In this document: positions 16,994 to 26,925 of the stretch, one piece after another
How positions within the stretch are numbered: the stretch's first letter is position 1
How the letters are laid out: each line of letters begins with the position of its first letter
Assembly: GCF_020532665.2 (NCBI RefSeq)
Contig: NZ_JAIWPG020000002.1
Span: forward strand, 186,001 to 250,000
Source: Lelliottia sp. WAP21
GTDB lineage: Bacteria > Pseudomonadota > Gammaproteobacteria > Enterobacterales > Enterobacteriaceae
DNA length: 64,000 nucleotides
Direction of reading: 5' to 3'
Notes under the pieces: model-generated
The model's database searches: none
What the model saw: the letters and a program-made list of their open reading frames with translations, nothing else
Told to the model about the DNA's origin: nothing
Position numbers and translations under genes: made by a program

Positions 16994-19243
16994 TTAGAAG
17001 CGTGTATTCACGCTCATATACCAGGTACGGCCCGGTTCATTATAGGTGTATGCACCTGCGCCGTACATATATGCACCGGTTGTAGCGTTACCCGTCGTCT
17101 GGGCATTACCCGCGCGCCACTGGCGTTTGTCAAAGACGTTATCCACGCCGCCGGTCAGGCTGACGTTTTTGGTCGCGTCCCAGGTCGCGCTCAGGCCAAC
17201 GATGCTGTACGGGCTGACTTCGTCTTTCTCAGACCCGGTCACCGGCTGGCCTTTGTAGTTGTACTTCTTCGGCTGCTGCTTGCCGTACCAGGTGAAGGTC
17301 GACTGCAACGAGACATCCTGATGGACCTGCCAGCTCAGGGTTGAGTTCAGCGTGTACTCCGGGATGATCGACAGACGATCGCCGGTCTCTTTGTTTTTGC
17401 TCTGCAGCATGTAGGTGATGTTATTGGTCCAGTTGATCGTTTCGCTGACCGGTACGTTCAGGGACCCTTCCAGACCTTCTACCACAGCCTTCGGCACGTT
17501 TTCCCACTGATAAATATCCGTGGTCACTTTGCTGGTGGATGTCTGGCCAATCGGGGCATATCCGGCTTCAATCTTGTCGCGATAGTCGTTACGGAACCAG
17601 GTGACACCCGCCAGCCAGCCGTCGTGTTTCCACTCCAGACCAATCTCTTTATTGATGCTGGTTTCGGCTTTCAGATCGTCGTTACCCATCATGTAACAGC
17701 CTACACCGTCGGAGCTGGCGTAGCAGCCCTGACCTTTGCTGTAGAGCAGATAGTTCGGGTTGGTCTGATACAGGCTCGGCGCCTTATACGCCCGCGCAAT
17801 CCCCATCTTCAGCGTAAAGTCATCGCCCAGGCCTTGTGACAGGTTCAGGGACGGGCTCCAGTTGTTACCCACGATGGTGTGATGGTCGAAGCGCAGCGCC
17901 GGGGTCAGCATGGTGCTGTCGGTCAGCTCCATATTGTTTTCAGCGAACAGGGAGAAGATCTCCGCCGAGGAGTACGGGCTGCGATCGTCACTCATCCCCG
18001 GAATGGTGCCGCCTTGCTGAGCCTGGGAATTTGAGGTGGAATCTTTCATACGCTGCTGGTTCCACTCGGTGCCCAGCGTCAGGTTCTGGTTGACGAGGAA
18101 ATCGATCGGCAGGTTGATTTCACTGTGCAGCATCACGTCGGACAGGTCGGTGTCGGTGAATTTATTGCTGTTGAACAATCCTTCCGTACCGCCCGCCAGG
18201 CCTTCGCCGAGACGCGAATTGCGGGTGTGCTCGTATTGTGCCCAGTTACTGGTGGTGATGCCATTATCCCAGCCGCCGTTCCAGGTGACGGCAAAGTTTT
18301 GCCGATAAATACGGTTGGTCTCTTTGCCGTAATTTTTCTTCACCAGGCCATTCGAGCTGTTGTCGTTGTTGGTGTTCTGCGTATCGCCCGCATAAAGGTT
18401 GTTCTGGCGGCTATAGCCTGCTTCAAACTCCAGGGTCTGCATAGGGGCAAAGTCCCAGCGCACGACGCCGTTAATGTCTTTGTTTTCCACCCCTTCCCGA
18501 CCTGCGGGCAGCGTATCGGCATACGCGCCGGTACGGTCAGACTGGTGACCCTGGTTGATGTCCCACGCATCGGCCTGGGTTTTGTCCAGGTTACCAAACA
18601 TGCGGAAGCTGAAGTCGCCGCCCAGCGGGCCGCTCAGGCTGAAGTTGGTGCGCTTAGTGGAACCCTCATCCTTATGTTCTGGAGCATTCAGATAGGTGTT
18701 CCAGGAGCCGTGCCACTGGTTGTCGAATTTTTTGGTGATGATGTTCACCACGCCGCCTGCCGCACCGTTACCGTAGCGAGCTGCGGCCGGGCCACGAATG
18801 ACCTCAATGCGTTCAATCATCTCTGGCGGTACCCAGCCGGTGTCACCGCGGGTATCTCGCTCGCCGCGCCAGCCCAGACGGATGGAGTTGCGGCTGGTAA
18901 CCGGCTTGCCGTCGATCAGGATCAGGGTGTTTTCCGGACCCATACCACGAATATCAATCTGACGGTTATTGCCGCGCTGTCCGCTGGTGGAGTTCCCGGT
19001 CAGGTTAACGCCAGGCATGGTGCGGATGATTTCGGCCACGTCACGTGCGGGCGGATTTTTACGGATTTGGTCAGCCGTGATGGTCGACACACCGGGTGCC
19101 TGCAAGTTCTGTTCTGCGGCGGTAATCACCATGGTGTCTTCGTGCTGCGCCGTGGCGGTGTTGTCCGCTGCCAGGGCGGGCAATGCGACGCCATAAATCC
19201 CTACGTTGACCAGCAAGGCCAGGGAGTGAATCTTCTTATTCAT
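16994..19243 (-). CDS. fepA: ferric enterobactin outer-membrane receptor FepA
   Basis: TonB-dependent outer-membrane receptor of 749 aa for ferric enterobactin. It has a signal peptide cleaved near residue 25 (LPALA), a TonB box (DTMVITA, about 34-40), a plug domain to about residue 170 (RGMGPENTLILIDGKPV, GAAGGVVNIITKKF), then a 22-strand barrel ending in a C-terminal Phe (MSVNTRF). ATG 19243 is chosen because AGGA precedes it and the signal peptide begins MNKK. A frame opening nine codons earlier lacks this. Divergent from fes across overlapping Fur sites. Confidence 0.96.
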   Translation of the reverse strand: MNKKIHSLALLVNVGIYGVALPALAADNTATAQHEDTMVITAAEQNLQAPGVSTITADQIRKNPPARDVAEIIRTMPGVNLTGNSTSGQRGNNRQIDIRGMGPENTLILIDGKPVTSRNSIRLGWRGERDTRGDTGWVPPEMIERIEVIRGPAAARYGNGAAGGVVNIITKKFDNQWHGSWNTYLNAPEHKDEGSTKRTNFSLSGPLGGDFSFRMFGNLDKTQADAWDINQGHQSDRTGAYADTLPAGREGVENKDINGVVRWDFAPMQTLEFEAGYSRQNNLYAGDTQNTNNDNSSNGLVKKNYGKETNRIYRQNFAVTWNGGWDNGITTSNWAQYEHTRNSRLGEGLAGGTEGLFNSNKFTDTDLSDVMLHSEINLPIDFLVNQNLTLGTEWNQQRMKDSTSNSQAQQGGTIPGMSDDRSPYSSAEIFSLFAENNMELTDSTMLTPALRFDHHTIVGNNWSPSLNLSQGLGDDFTLKMGIARAYKAPSLYQTNPNYLLYSKGQGCYASSDGVGCYMMGNDDLKAETSINKEIGLEWKHDGWLAGVTWFRNDYRDKIEAGYAPIGQTSTSKVTTDIYQWENVPKAVVEGLEGSLNVPVSETINWTNNITYMLQSKNKETGDRLSIIPEYTLNSTLSWQVHQDVSLQSTFTWYGKQQPKKYNYKGQPVTGSEKDEVSPYSIVGLSATWDATKNVSLTGGVDNVFDKRQWRAGNAQTTGNATTGAYMYGAGAYTYNEPGRTWYMSVNTRF

Positions 19244-19410
19244 TGTACGTCCTGCTTTCCGTTGCCGCATCCCCAGGCTCCATTCCCGAAGGGGAGAGGA
19301 GGCGGCATATTGTCACCCGCACGTTGCGTAAGCAGCCCTGTCCTCGAGCGCACACAATGCATGGTCTGTTTGTTTTATGAACGCGCTTCCCACAGCGCGG
19401 GCACTACGCT

Positions 19411-19450
19411 ATTGCAAATGCAAATAGTTATCAATAATATTATCAATAAT
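19411..19450. promoter_or_regulatory. Fur boxes of the fepA / fes divergent promoter
   Basis: The stretch contains overlapping Fur-like hexamers (GCAAATGCAAATAGTTATCAA, read as two parts, then AATATTATCAATAATTT). It lies midway between fepA and fes, the position of the well-studied bidirectional Fur operator in E. coli. Iron-replete Fur should silence both directions. Confidence 0.7.
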
Positions 19451-19495
19451 TTTTGTCATAGCACAAAAAATACTGTTAAACATGAGGTTATAAGG

Positions 19496-20701
19496 GTGAC
19501 GGCATTAACGACGGGAAGTGAGGCCTGGTGGCAATCGAAGCACGGCCCCGATGTGGAGCGTGTTGCAGAGAAGTATCGCGTCACATTCTGGTGGCGTGAT
19601 CCGGCGGGTACGCAGAACACGTCGCCAGTGAAACGCGTCTGGCTCTATATCACCGGCGTGACCGATCATCATCAAAATGCCCGTCCGCAATCGCTTGAGC
19701 GCATTCCCGACACGGACGTCTGGCAGTGGCAGGGTGCGTTCAGCCCGCACTGGCGCGGTAGCTACTGCTTTATCCCCTCAGACAATAAAGACGATTTCGC
19801 CGAGGCGGTATTTGAGGGTGAGCATCCTGATCGCATGGCGCTGCGCGAAGGGTGGCGAAAACTGCTGCCCCGGGCGATTTCCGACCCGCTGAATGGACAA
19901 AGCTGGCGCGGAGGGCGCGGTCATGCCGTATCCGCGCTGGAAATGCCTGACGCACCGCTGCAGCCCGGCTGGAATCAGCCTGAAACGTCTTATCCCTCGC
20001 CAGACTGTATTGAGTGGCACAGTCCACGGCTGGGCAATCGTCGCCGCGTCTGGATTTTTACCACGGGTGCGGAACAGGTCTCTGAACGTCCCCTTGCCGT
20101 CCTGCTTGACGGCCAGTTTTGGGCTGAAAGTATGCCCGTCTGGCCTGCGCTGAGCGCGCTGACGCGGGCGGGGAAATTACCCCCGGCGGTTTATGTGTTG
20201 ATCGACGCGATCGATACCACCCACCGTAGCCGCGAATTGCCCTGTAACCCCGATTTCTGGCGGGCGGTGCAGGAAGAACTTCTGCCTCAGGTGAAAAGGC
20301 TCAGCCCTTTCAGCGATCGGCCCGACGCAACCCTGGTCGCCGGACAAAGTTTTGGCGGACTTTCCGCGCTCTATGCCGGTCTTAACTGGCCGCAGCGTTT
20401 TGGCTGCGTGCTCAGTCAGTCGGGCTCTTTCTGGTGGCCGCACCGCGGCGCACAGCAGGACGGACTGCTTATCGAACAACTTAAAGCGGGTGAAAAAACC
20501 GCACGCGGGCTGCGTATCCTGCTCGAAGCAGGGCGTAACGAGCCGCTTATCTTCCGCGCGAATCAGGCGATATATGCCGAACTACACCACACGCAGCAGC
20601 CGGTTATCTGGCGTCAGGTTGACGGCGGACACGATGCGCTTTGCTGGCGCGGTGGGTTGACGCAGGGGCTGATGACCCTGTGGCAGCCGCTCATTGACTA
20701 A
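19496..20701 (+). CDS. fes: enterochelin esterase Fes
   Basis: Cytoplasmic esterase of 401 aa that hydrolyses ferric enterobactin to release iron. The alpha/beta-hydrolase nucleophile is Ser in VAGQSFGGLSAL (about 282-293), and the His of the triad lies in QVDGGHDALCW (about 379). The frame is open far upstream through the antisense of fepA, but homology to E. coli Fes begins at GTG 19496 (TALTTGSEAWWQSKHG), with GAGG ahead of it. It is followed by ybdZ after ten bases. Confidence 0.94.
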   Translation: MTALTTGSEAWWQSKHGPDVERVAEKYRVTFWWRDPAGTQNTSPVKRVWLYITGVTDHHQNARPQSLERIPDTDVWQWQGAFSPHWRGSYCFIPSDNKDDFAEAVFEGEHPDRMALREGWRKLLPRAISDPLNGQSWRGGRGHAVSALEMPDAPLQPGWNQPETSYPSPDCIEWHSPRLGNRRRVWIFTTGAEQVSERPLAVLLDGQFWAESMPVWPALSALTRAGKLPPAVYVLIDAIDTTHRSRELPCNPDFWRAVQEELLPQVKRLSPFSDRPDATLVAGQSFGGLSALYAGLNWPQRFGCVLSQSGSFWWPHRGAQQDGLLIEQLKAGEKTARGLRILLEAGRNEPLIFRANQAIYAELHHTQQPVIWRQVDGGHDALCWRGGLTQGLMTLWQPLID

Positions 20702-20711
20702 CGGAGTCTGT

Positions 20712-20924
20712 ATGGAATTCAGTAATCCTTTCGATCATCCGCAGGGACAATTCGCTATTTTGCGTAATGACCAGGGGCAATACAGCCTGTGGCCTCAGCA
20801 GTGTGCATTGCCTGCGGGCTGGCGCGTTATCTGCGAGCCACAATCCCAGGAGGCCTGCCAGCAGTGGCTGGCAGATCGCTGGCACACGCTGGTGCCCTCT
20901 CATTTTGCGAAGGAGCATGCATGA
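20712..20924 (+). CDS. ybdZ: MbtH-like protein YbdZ
   Basis: MbtH-family accessory protein of 70 aa that binds the adenylation domain of EntF and supports its activity. Family residues are visible (SNPFDHPQGQFAILRNDQGQ, then SLWPQQCALPAGWRV with the conserved Trp and Pro positions). Start ATG 20712 follows ACGGAG. Its stop overlaps the entF start as ATGA, fitting the 1:1 need for the two products. Confidence 0.95.
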   Translation: MEFSNPFDHPQGQFAILRNDQGQYSLWPQQCALPAGWRVICEPQSQEACQQWLADRWHTLVPSHFAKEHA

Positions 20925-23900
20925 ACCGTCTTCCTCTTGTGGCCGCTCAGCCGGGGATCTGGATGGCGGAACAGCTTTCCTCCCTGCCAAACGCCTGGAG
21001 CGTGGCGCACTACACCGAGCTGAAGGGCGAGATTAATGCGCCGTTACTGGCAAAAGCCATTGTCGAAGGGATGATGCAGGCCGATACCCTGCGCACGCGT
21101 TTCACCGAAGATAACGGTGACGTGTGGCAGTGGGTTGATGAATCCATGACCTTAGCGGAGCCGTCCGTGGTGCGCGTCGCTTCTCATGACGAAGCCGTTG
21201 CGCTAATGGAGGCCGATCTCAACCAGAATCTGCGCGTGGACAGCGGCCAGCCGCTGGCACTGCATCAATTGATCCAGGTGGGTGAGCGCCACTGGTACTG
21301 GTATCAGCGATATCATCATCTGGTGGTGGATGGCTTTAGTTTCCCGGCAATTACGCGCCAGATTGCCGCTATTTACGCGGCATGGCTGAAGGGCGAACCG
21401 ACCCCTGCTTCCCCCTTTACCCCTTTTGCAGACGTGGTGGACGAATATCAGCGCTATCGCAACAGTGACGCGTACCCGCGTGATGGCGCCTTCTGGGCTG
21501 AACAGCGCAAACAGCTTCCGCCCCCCGTTTCACTCTCTTCGGCACCGTTACCGGGCCGCGCCGCGACAACCGACATTTTGCGTATGAAAATGACGGCGGA
21601 CAGCCGCGCTTTCAGCCAGCTTACTCAGGCGGCAGGGGCGGTGCAGCGTACCGATCTGGCACTGGCGCTGGTGGCGCTCTGGCTCGGGCGACTGACCGGG
21701 CGACTGGACTACGCAGCCGGATTTATCTTTATGCGCCGCATGGGATCGGCGGCCTTAACGGCAACCGGACCGGTGCTGAACGTCCTGCCGATGGCGGTGA
21801 ACATTGACCCCCATGAACGTCTTTCTGAGCTGGCGTTACGCCTGGCCAGTCAGCTTAAAAAAATGCGCCGTCATCAGCGTTACGATGCCGAACAGATCGT
21901 GCGCGACAGCGGGCGTGCGGCGGGAGAGGAAGCGCTGTTTGGTCCGGTGCTGAACGTCAAAGTGTTTGATTACCAGCTGGATATTGCGGGTGTAGAAGCC
22001 CTCACCCATACGCTGGCAACCGGCCCGGTTAACGACCTTGAACTGGCGCTGTTCCCTGACGAGCAGGGTGGGCTGAGTATTGAGATCCTCGCCAATAAAC
22101 AACGCTACGATGAAGCAACGTTGACGCGTCATGTTACCCGCCTGAACGCCATGCTGATGCAATTTGCCGCCAATCCGGATTTGCGCTGCGGTGACGTAGA
22201 AACCGTTTCAGAAGAGGAATACCAGAAGCTGGCGCGAATTAACGACACGGCGAGATGCCTTCCGTCAACCACGCTGGCGGCGTTAGTGGCGGAACAGGCG
22301 AGTAAAACGCCGGAGGCGCCGGCGCTCGCCGATGCCCACAATGAACTGAACTATCGCCAGATGCGCGAGCAGGTGGTCGCGCTGGCAACGCTGCTGCGTG
22401 AACGCGGCGTAAAACCGGGTGACAGCGTGGCGGTCGCCTTGCCGCGTTCGGTGTTTCTGACTCTGGCGCTGCACGGCATCGTGGAGGCGGGCGCCGCATG
22501 GCTGCCGCTGGATACTGGCTATCCGGACGATCGACTGCGCATGATGCTTGAGGATGCGAAGCCCTCCATGTTGATCACCTCTGACGATCAGCTTCCGCGC
22601 TTTAGCGATCTACCGGTTGAAGTGTTTAGTTACAACACACTATTGCCTGCTGCGGGCAGTGAACCGCTGCAACTGGCAAAACCTGAGCATACGGCGTACA
22701 TCATCTTTACTTCAGGATCGACAGGGCGTCCGAAGGGGGTCATGGTGGGGCATAACGCCATCGTCAACCGCCTGCTGTGGATGCAGGATCGCTATCCCCT
22801 GGACGCGCGTGACGTGGTGGCGCAAAAAACGCCGTGCAGTTTTGACGTCTCGGTCTGGGAGTTCTGGTGGCCCTTCATCGCCGGCGCGAAGCTGGTGATG
22901 GCCGAGCCGGAGGCCCACCGCGATCCGCAGGCGATGCAGGCTTTCTTCGCGCATTATGGCGTGACCACTACGCACTTTGTGCCGTCGATGCTGGCGGCAT
23001 TTGTTGCCTCGCTGACGCCGGAAAATGCGGATTGCTGCAAGACCCTGAAGCAGGTGTTCTGCAGCGGGGAAGCGCTGCCGACAGAATTGTGTCGGGAGTG
23101 GGAGCGTCTTACTCACGTCCCGTTGCATAACCTCTACGGTCCAACGGAAGCGGCGGTGGACGTAAGCTGGTATCCGGCGTTTGGCCCGGAGCTGGCGGCG
23201 GTGCAGGGCAACAGCGTGCCGATTGGCTTCCCGGTGTGGAATACGGGGCTGCGCATCCTGGATGCGATGATGCGCCCGGTGCCGTTTGGCGTAGCGGGTG
23301 ACCTCTATCTCACCGGGATCCAACTGGCGCAGGGATACCTGGGTCGGCCGGATCTGACCGCCAGCCGCTTCATTGCCGATCCTTTCGCGCCTGGCGAGCG
23401 GATGTACCGCACCGGCGACGTGGCCCGCTGGCTGGATAACGGGGCGGTAGAGTATCTGGGCCGCAGTGACGATCAGCTTAAAATTCGTGGTCAACGTATT
23501 GAGCTTGGCGAAATCGATCGGGCACTGCTTTCGCTGCCTGACGTGGCGCAGGCTGTCGCGCATGCATGCGTGTTTAATCAGGCGGCGGCAACCGGGGGCG
23601 ACGCCCGTCAACTGGTGGGATATATCGTCTCCGAATCGGGTTTGCCGCTGGATCGCGATGCGCTATTGCACACCCTTAAAGCCCAACTGCCGCCGCACAT
23701 GGTGCCGGTGGTGTTGCTGCAAATCAGCGCACTGCCTCTCTCGGCGAATGGCAAACTCGACCGTAAAGCCTTGCCGTTGCCGGAGCTGACCCGTAAAACG
23801 TCTGGCCGTGCACCTGAAACAGACACCGAAGTGGCCATCGCGCAGGCCTTTTCCGTCCTGCTCGGCTGCGAGGTGACTGATATCGACGCTGATTTCTTCG

Positions 23901-24778
23901 CTCTCGGTGGACACTCCCTGCTGGCGATGCGTCTGGCCGCGCAGCTCAGCCGCGCGTTTTCCCGCAAGGTGACCCCGGGGCAGATTATGGTGGCCTCGAC
24001 GGTCAGCGCGCTCAGCACATTGCTGGATTCAGCCTTGAGCGACGAACAGGCACAGCGTCTGGGCTACGAGACGATCCTTCCGCTGCGTGAAAGCAACGGC
24101 CCGACGTTGTTCTGCTTCCATCCGGCGTCCGGTTTTGCCTGGCAGTTTAGCGTGCTGGCACGCTATCTCAGCCCGCGCTGGTCCATCACCGGCATTCAGT
24201 CGCCGCGCCCGGAAGGGCCGATGCAGCAGTGCACCACGCTGGACGAGGTAATAGAACAGCATCTGCAGACGCTGCGCGCCCAACAGCCGCAGGGACCGTA
24301 TTATCTGTTTGGTTATTCGCTCGGTGGCACGCTGGCGCAGGGGATTGCCGCGCGGCTGCGTGAGCAGGGCGACGCCGTGGCGTTCCTCGGCCTGCTGGAT
24401 ACCTGGCCGCCGGAAACCCAGAACTGGGTGGAGAAAGAGGCCAATGGTCTTGACCCGGAGGTGCTGGCGGAAATCGAACGTGAACGTCAGGCGTTTATTG
24501 CCGCGCAGCAGGGGCAGGGTTCCAGCGCGTTATTTAACGCTATTGAGGGCAACTACGCGGATGCTGTCCGCTTGCTCACCACGGCGCACAGTGCTCGCTT
24601 CGACGGCAAGGCAACCCTGTTTGTGGCCGAACGCACGCGCACACTGGATCCAAAGCAGGCGTGGGCACCGTTTGTGGCTGAGCTGGAGGTGTATCATCAG
24701 GATTGCGCCCACGTGGATATCATTTCACCGCAGGCGTTTGAAAAGATAGGTCCGGTGCTGAAGGAGATATTGGGGTAG
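20921..24778 (+). CDS. entF: enterobactin synthase EntF (NRPS)
   Basis: Nonribosomal peptide synthetase of 1285 aa with domains condensation, adenylation (L-serine), peptidyl carrier and thioesterase. The condensation motif HHLVVDG is at 132-138 and adenylation core A3 FTSGSTGRPKG at about 592-602. The phosphopantetheine Ser is at 999 in LGGHSL, and the thioesterase Ser at 1133 in GYSLGG. It condenses and cyclises three DHB-Ser units to enterobactin. Start is the ATG overlapping the ybdZ stop, and the length is close to E. coli EntF (1293). The next E. coli gene, fepE, is absent. A repeat array follows instead. Confidence 0.97.
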   Translation: MNRLPLVAAQPGIWMAEQLSSLPNAWSVAHYTELKGEINAPLLAKAIVEGMMQADTLRTRFTEDNGDVWQWVDESMTLAEPSVVRVASHDEAVALMEADLNQNLRVDSGQPLALHQLIQVGERHWYWYQRYHHLVVDGFSFPAITRQIAAIYAAWLKGEPTPASPFTPFADVVDEYQRYRNSDAYPRDGAFWAEQRKQLPPPVSLSSAPLPGRAATTDILRMKMTADSRAFSQLTQAAGAVQRTDLALALVALWLGRLTGRLDYAAGFIFMRRMGSAALTATGPVLNVLPMAVNIDPHERLSELALRLASQLKKMRRHQRYDAEQIVRDSGRAAGEEALFGPVLNVKVFDYQLDIAGVEALTHTLATGPVNDLELALFPDEQGGLSIEILANKQRYDEATLTRHVTRLNAMLMQFAANPDLRCGDVETVSEEEYQKLARINDTARCLPSTTLAALVAEQASKTPEAPALADAHNELNYRQMREQVVALATLLRERGVKPGDSVAVALPRSVFLTLALHGIVEAGAAWLPLDTGYPDDRLRMMLEDAKPSMLITSDDQLPRFSDLPVEVFSYNTLLPAAGSEPLQLAKPEHTAYIIFTSGSTGRPKGVMVGHNAIVNRLLWMQDRYPLDARDVVAQKTPCSFDVSVWEFWWPFIAGAKLVMAEPEAHRDPQAMQAFFAHYGVTTTHFVPSMLAAFVASLTPENADCCKTLKQVFCSGEALPTELCREWERLTHVPLHNLYGPTEAAVDVSWYPAFGPELAAVQGNSVPIGFPVWNTGLRILDAMMRPVPFGVAGDLYLTGIQLAQGYLGRPDLTASRFIADPFAPGERMYRTGDVARWLDNGAVEYLGRSDDQLKIRGQRIELGEIDRALLSLPDVAQAVAHACVFNQAAATGGDARQLVGYIVSESGLPLDRDALLHTLKAQLPPHMVPVVLLQISALPLSANGKLDRKALPLPELTRKTSGRAPETDTEVAIAQAFSVLLGCEVTDIDADFFALGGHSLLAMRLAAQLSRAFSRKVTPGQIMVASTVSALSTLLDSALSDEQAQRLGYETILPLRESNGPTLFCFHPASGFAWQFSVLARYLSPRWSITGIQSPRPEGPMQQCTTLDEVIEQHLQTLRAQQPQGPYYLFGYSLGGTLAQGIAARLREQGDAVAFLGLLDTWPPETQNWVEKEANGLDPEVLAEIERERQAFIAAQQGQGSSALFNAIEGNYADAVRLLTTAHSARFDGKATLFVAERTRTLDPKQAWAPFVAELEVYHQDCAHVDIISPQAFEKIGPVLKEILG

Positions 24779-24797
24779 CGGTTTCCCCTCACCCTAA

Positions 24798-25146
24798 CCC
24801 TCTCCCAAAGGGAGAGGGGACAGTTCGCGTCCGGTCCTTATGGGCAGTGCGGTTTTTACTCCCTCTCCCTGTGTGCAGGCGTGAATTTCTCCCTCTCCCT
24901 GTGTGCAGGCGTGAATTACTTCCTCTCCCTGTGTGCAGGCGGGAATTACCCCCTCTCCCTGTGCGCAGGCGGGAATTACTCCCTCTCCCTGTGTGTAGGC
25001 GAGAATTACTCCCTCTCCCTGTGTGCAGGCGTGAATTACTCCCTCTCCCTGTGGGCAGGCGGGAATTACTCCCTCTCCCTGTGTGCAGGCGTGAATTTCT
25101 CCCTCTCCCTGTGGGAGAGGGCCGGGGTGAGGGCATCAGACCGCAC
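24798..25146. repeat. composite element with 30-bp minisatellite, 8 copies
   Basis: A direct palindrome (CCCTCTCCC-aaa-GGGAGAGGG, 24798-24818) and an inverted element (25101-25146, ending GGGTGAGGGC and the edge motif) flank eight consecutive 30-bp units from 24861 to 25100. Unit consensus is CCCTCTCCCTGTGTGCAGGC followed by GTGAATTACT. Substitutions but no length changes occur, for example GTGGGCAGGC in unit 7. The array fills the gap between convergent entF and fepC, where fepE lies in E. coli. The right edge contains the fepC stop codon. Confidence 0.9.
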
Positions 25147-25936
25147 GCTTGCCCAGCGGCACCACCAACGGCGTGCCCGCAACCGGATCTTCAATGATCA
25201 CACACCGCATGCCATAAATTCGCTCAATCAGTTCCGGCGTCACGATCGCTTTTGGTGCGCCTTCTGCCACGATTTTTCCGTCGCGCAGGGCGATAATATG
25301 GGTGGCATAACGACAGGCCTGATTCAAATCGTGCAGCACCGCCGCCAGCGTATAGCCCTTCGTGCGGTTCAGGTCGCTCAGCAACTCCAGCAAATCAATC
25401 TGATGACTGATATCCAGCCAGGTGGTGGGTTCGTCCAGCAACATGATCGACGTTTCCTGCGCCAGTACCATTGCAATCCACGCCCGCTGGCGTTGACCCC
25501 CGGACAGCGTATCCACGCTTTGCCGCGCGAGATCGGTAATGCCGGTGGCATGCATCGCCCGGGTGACCGCCTCTTCGTCCTCTTTACGCCAGCGGGTAAA
25601 CAGCGGCTGATGGGGATAACGCCCGCGGGCGACCAGCTCTTGCACGCTGATATCGCCCGGCGTGGTCGCATTCTGCGCCAGCAGGCCAATTTGTCGAGCC
25701 ACCTCCTTACTGGCGAAGCGCTGAATAATCTCCCCGTCCAGAAAGACGTTCCCGTCCAGCGGTGTCATCAGACGGCTGAGCGTACGCAGCAGTGTCGATT
25801 TGCCACAGCCATTCGGGCCAATAATCGCCGTGAAGTGCCCTTCGGGGATCGCCACGGTTAAATCGCGGGCAACGATTTTTTTGCCGTAGCCCAGGGTGAG
25901 GTTTTCGCCGCGCAAGCGGGTTGCGGTTTGGGTCAT
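25136..25936 (-). CDS. fepC: ferric enterobactin ABC transporter ATPase FepC
   Basis: ATPase of the FepBDGC importer, 266 aa, cytoplasmic face. Walker A GPNGCGKST at about 39-47, signature LSGGQRQRAWIAM at about 143-155, and Walker B MLLDEPTTWLD at about 164-174. The start ATG 25936 overlaps the fepG stop (ATGA). The C-terminus ends VVPLGKRAV, a few residues shorter than E. coli FepC (271 aa). Its final codons GCG GTC TGA lie inside the edge motif of the adjacent repeat element, which seems to have replaced the original 3' end. Confidence 0.95.
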   Translation of the reverse strand: MTQTATRLRGENLTLGYGKKIVARDLTVAIPEGHFTAIIGPNGCGKSTLLRTLSRLMTPLDGNVFLDGEIIQRFASKEVARQIGLLAQNATTPGDISVQELVARGRYPHQPLFTRWRKEDEEAVTRAMHATGITDLARQSVDTLSGGQRQRAWIAMVLAQETSIMLLDEPTTWLDISHQIDLLELLSDLNRTKGYTLAAVLHDLNQACRYATHIIALRDGKIVAEGAPKAIVTPELIERIYGMRCVIIEDPVAGTPLVVPLGKRAV

Positions 25937-26925
25937 TTCTTGCGTGACTCCTGAACTAACAAGACGATGAGGTAAATACCGCCAAGGCTGACGGTCACCA
26001 CACCTACCGGAAGTTGATAAGGCATAAAGAGTTGCTGGGCGCAGAGATCGGCCGCTAAGAGCAGTAACGCGCCGCACAGCGCCGACTGCGTCACCCCCCA
26101 GCGTGCGGTGTTACTAATGCGCCGCGCAATATGCGGCGCGACCAGCGCAATAAAGGAGATCGGCCCGGCAATCGCCGTGGCGGCAGCCGTCAGCACCACG
26201 GCGACCAGCATCAGCGTCAGGCGCGAGCGTTCAACGTTCACCCCTAATGCGCTGGCAGTGTCATCGCCCATCTCCATCAAACGCATTCGCCTGACCAGCA
26301 GTAGCGCACAGACGAACATCGTCAGAATGATGGGCGCGGCGGGCAGGGTCTTGGACCACGTCAGGCCGTTGAGCGAACCGGCGTTCCACAAGCCTGCGGT
26401 CACCGCGGTGTCCAGCGATGCCTGCAGCAGTAACCAGGTGTTGAAGGCAACCAGCATGGCGCGAACGCCGATGCCGATGATGATCAGCCGAAAGGTTTCG
26501 ATGCCGTTGCGCCAGGCCAGCAGCCAGACGATGAGAGAGGTGAGTATCCCGCCCGCCATAGCTGCCAGGGCGATGGCGGTTAAATGCTGCCCAAACAGCA
26601 CCATCGCCACTAACACGCCGCTCCAGGCACCGGTGTTAAAGCCCATCACGTCCGGGCTGCCCAGTGGATTACGCATCAACGACTGGAAGATGGCACCGCT
26701 GACGCCTAAGGCGGCGCCGACGAGGATCGCCATCGCCACGCGCGGCAAGCGCCATTCGGTCACCACCAGGGTGACATTACGTGGCGCATTGCCGGTGAGG
26801 GCGTGAAAGACCTGTGTGAAATCGAGGGCGACCGCGCCGGTGCGCAGACTCCAGACGGCCACGAGCAGGCTGGCGCATATCAGCAGTAATCCGCTCAGGA
26901 CCAGGCGTTTTGACGGCGTATTCAC
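25933..26925 (-). CDS. fepG: ferric enterobactin ABC transporter permease FepG
   Basis: FecCD-family inner-membrane permease of 330 aa, the same length as in E. coli, with about nine hydrophobic segments. Conserved family stretches include GAALGVSGAIFQSLMRNPLGSPDVMG (about residues 56-81, typical first-third motif) and GPISFIALVAPHIARR near 255-270. Starts with GTG at 26925, overlapping the fepD stop as GTGA, and overlaps fepC at its own end, so fepDGC is a translationally coupled operon. Confidence 0.95.
   Translation of the reverse strand: MNTPSKRLVLSGLLLICASLLVAVWSLRTGAVALDFTQVFHALTGNAPRNVTLVVTEWRLPRVAMAILVGAALGVSGAIFQSLMRNPLGSPDVMGFNTGAWSGVLVAMVLFGQHLTAIALAAMAGGILTSLIVWLLAWRNGIETFRLIIIGIGVRAMLVAFNTWLLLQASLDTAVTAGLWNAGSLNGLTWSKTLPAAPIILTMFVCALLLVRRMRLMEMGDDTASALGVNVERSRLTLMLVAVVLTAAATAIAGPISFIALVAPHIARRISNTARWGVTQSALCGALLLLAADLCAQQLFMPYQLPVGVVTVSLGGIYLIVLLVQESRKK

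Noticed and set aside
18125-19495. Long open frame upstream of fes on the plus strand
   Set aside because: It is antisense to fepA, shows no protein-like features, and Fes homology begins only at GTG 19496.
22712-23611. 299-codon minus-strand frame
   Set aside because: Antisense to the adenylation domain of entF, with no recognisable domains.
24789-25861. Open frames encoding repeated decapeptides (LPLPVCRREL-like and complement)
   Set aside because: They are read-outs of the 30-bp repeat, whose length is divisible by three. No ribosome site or family similarity.
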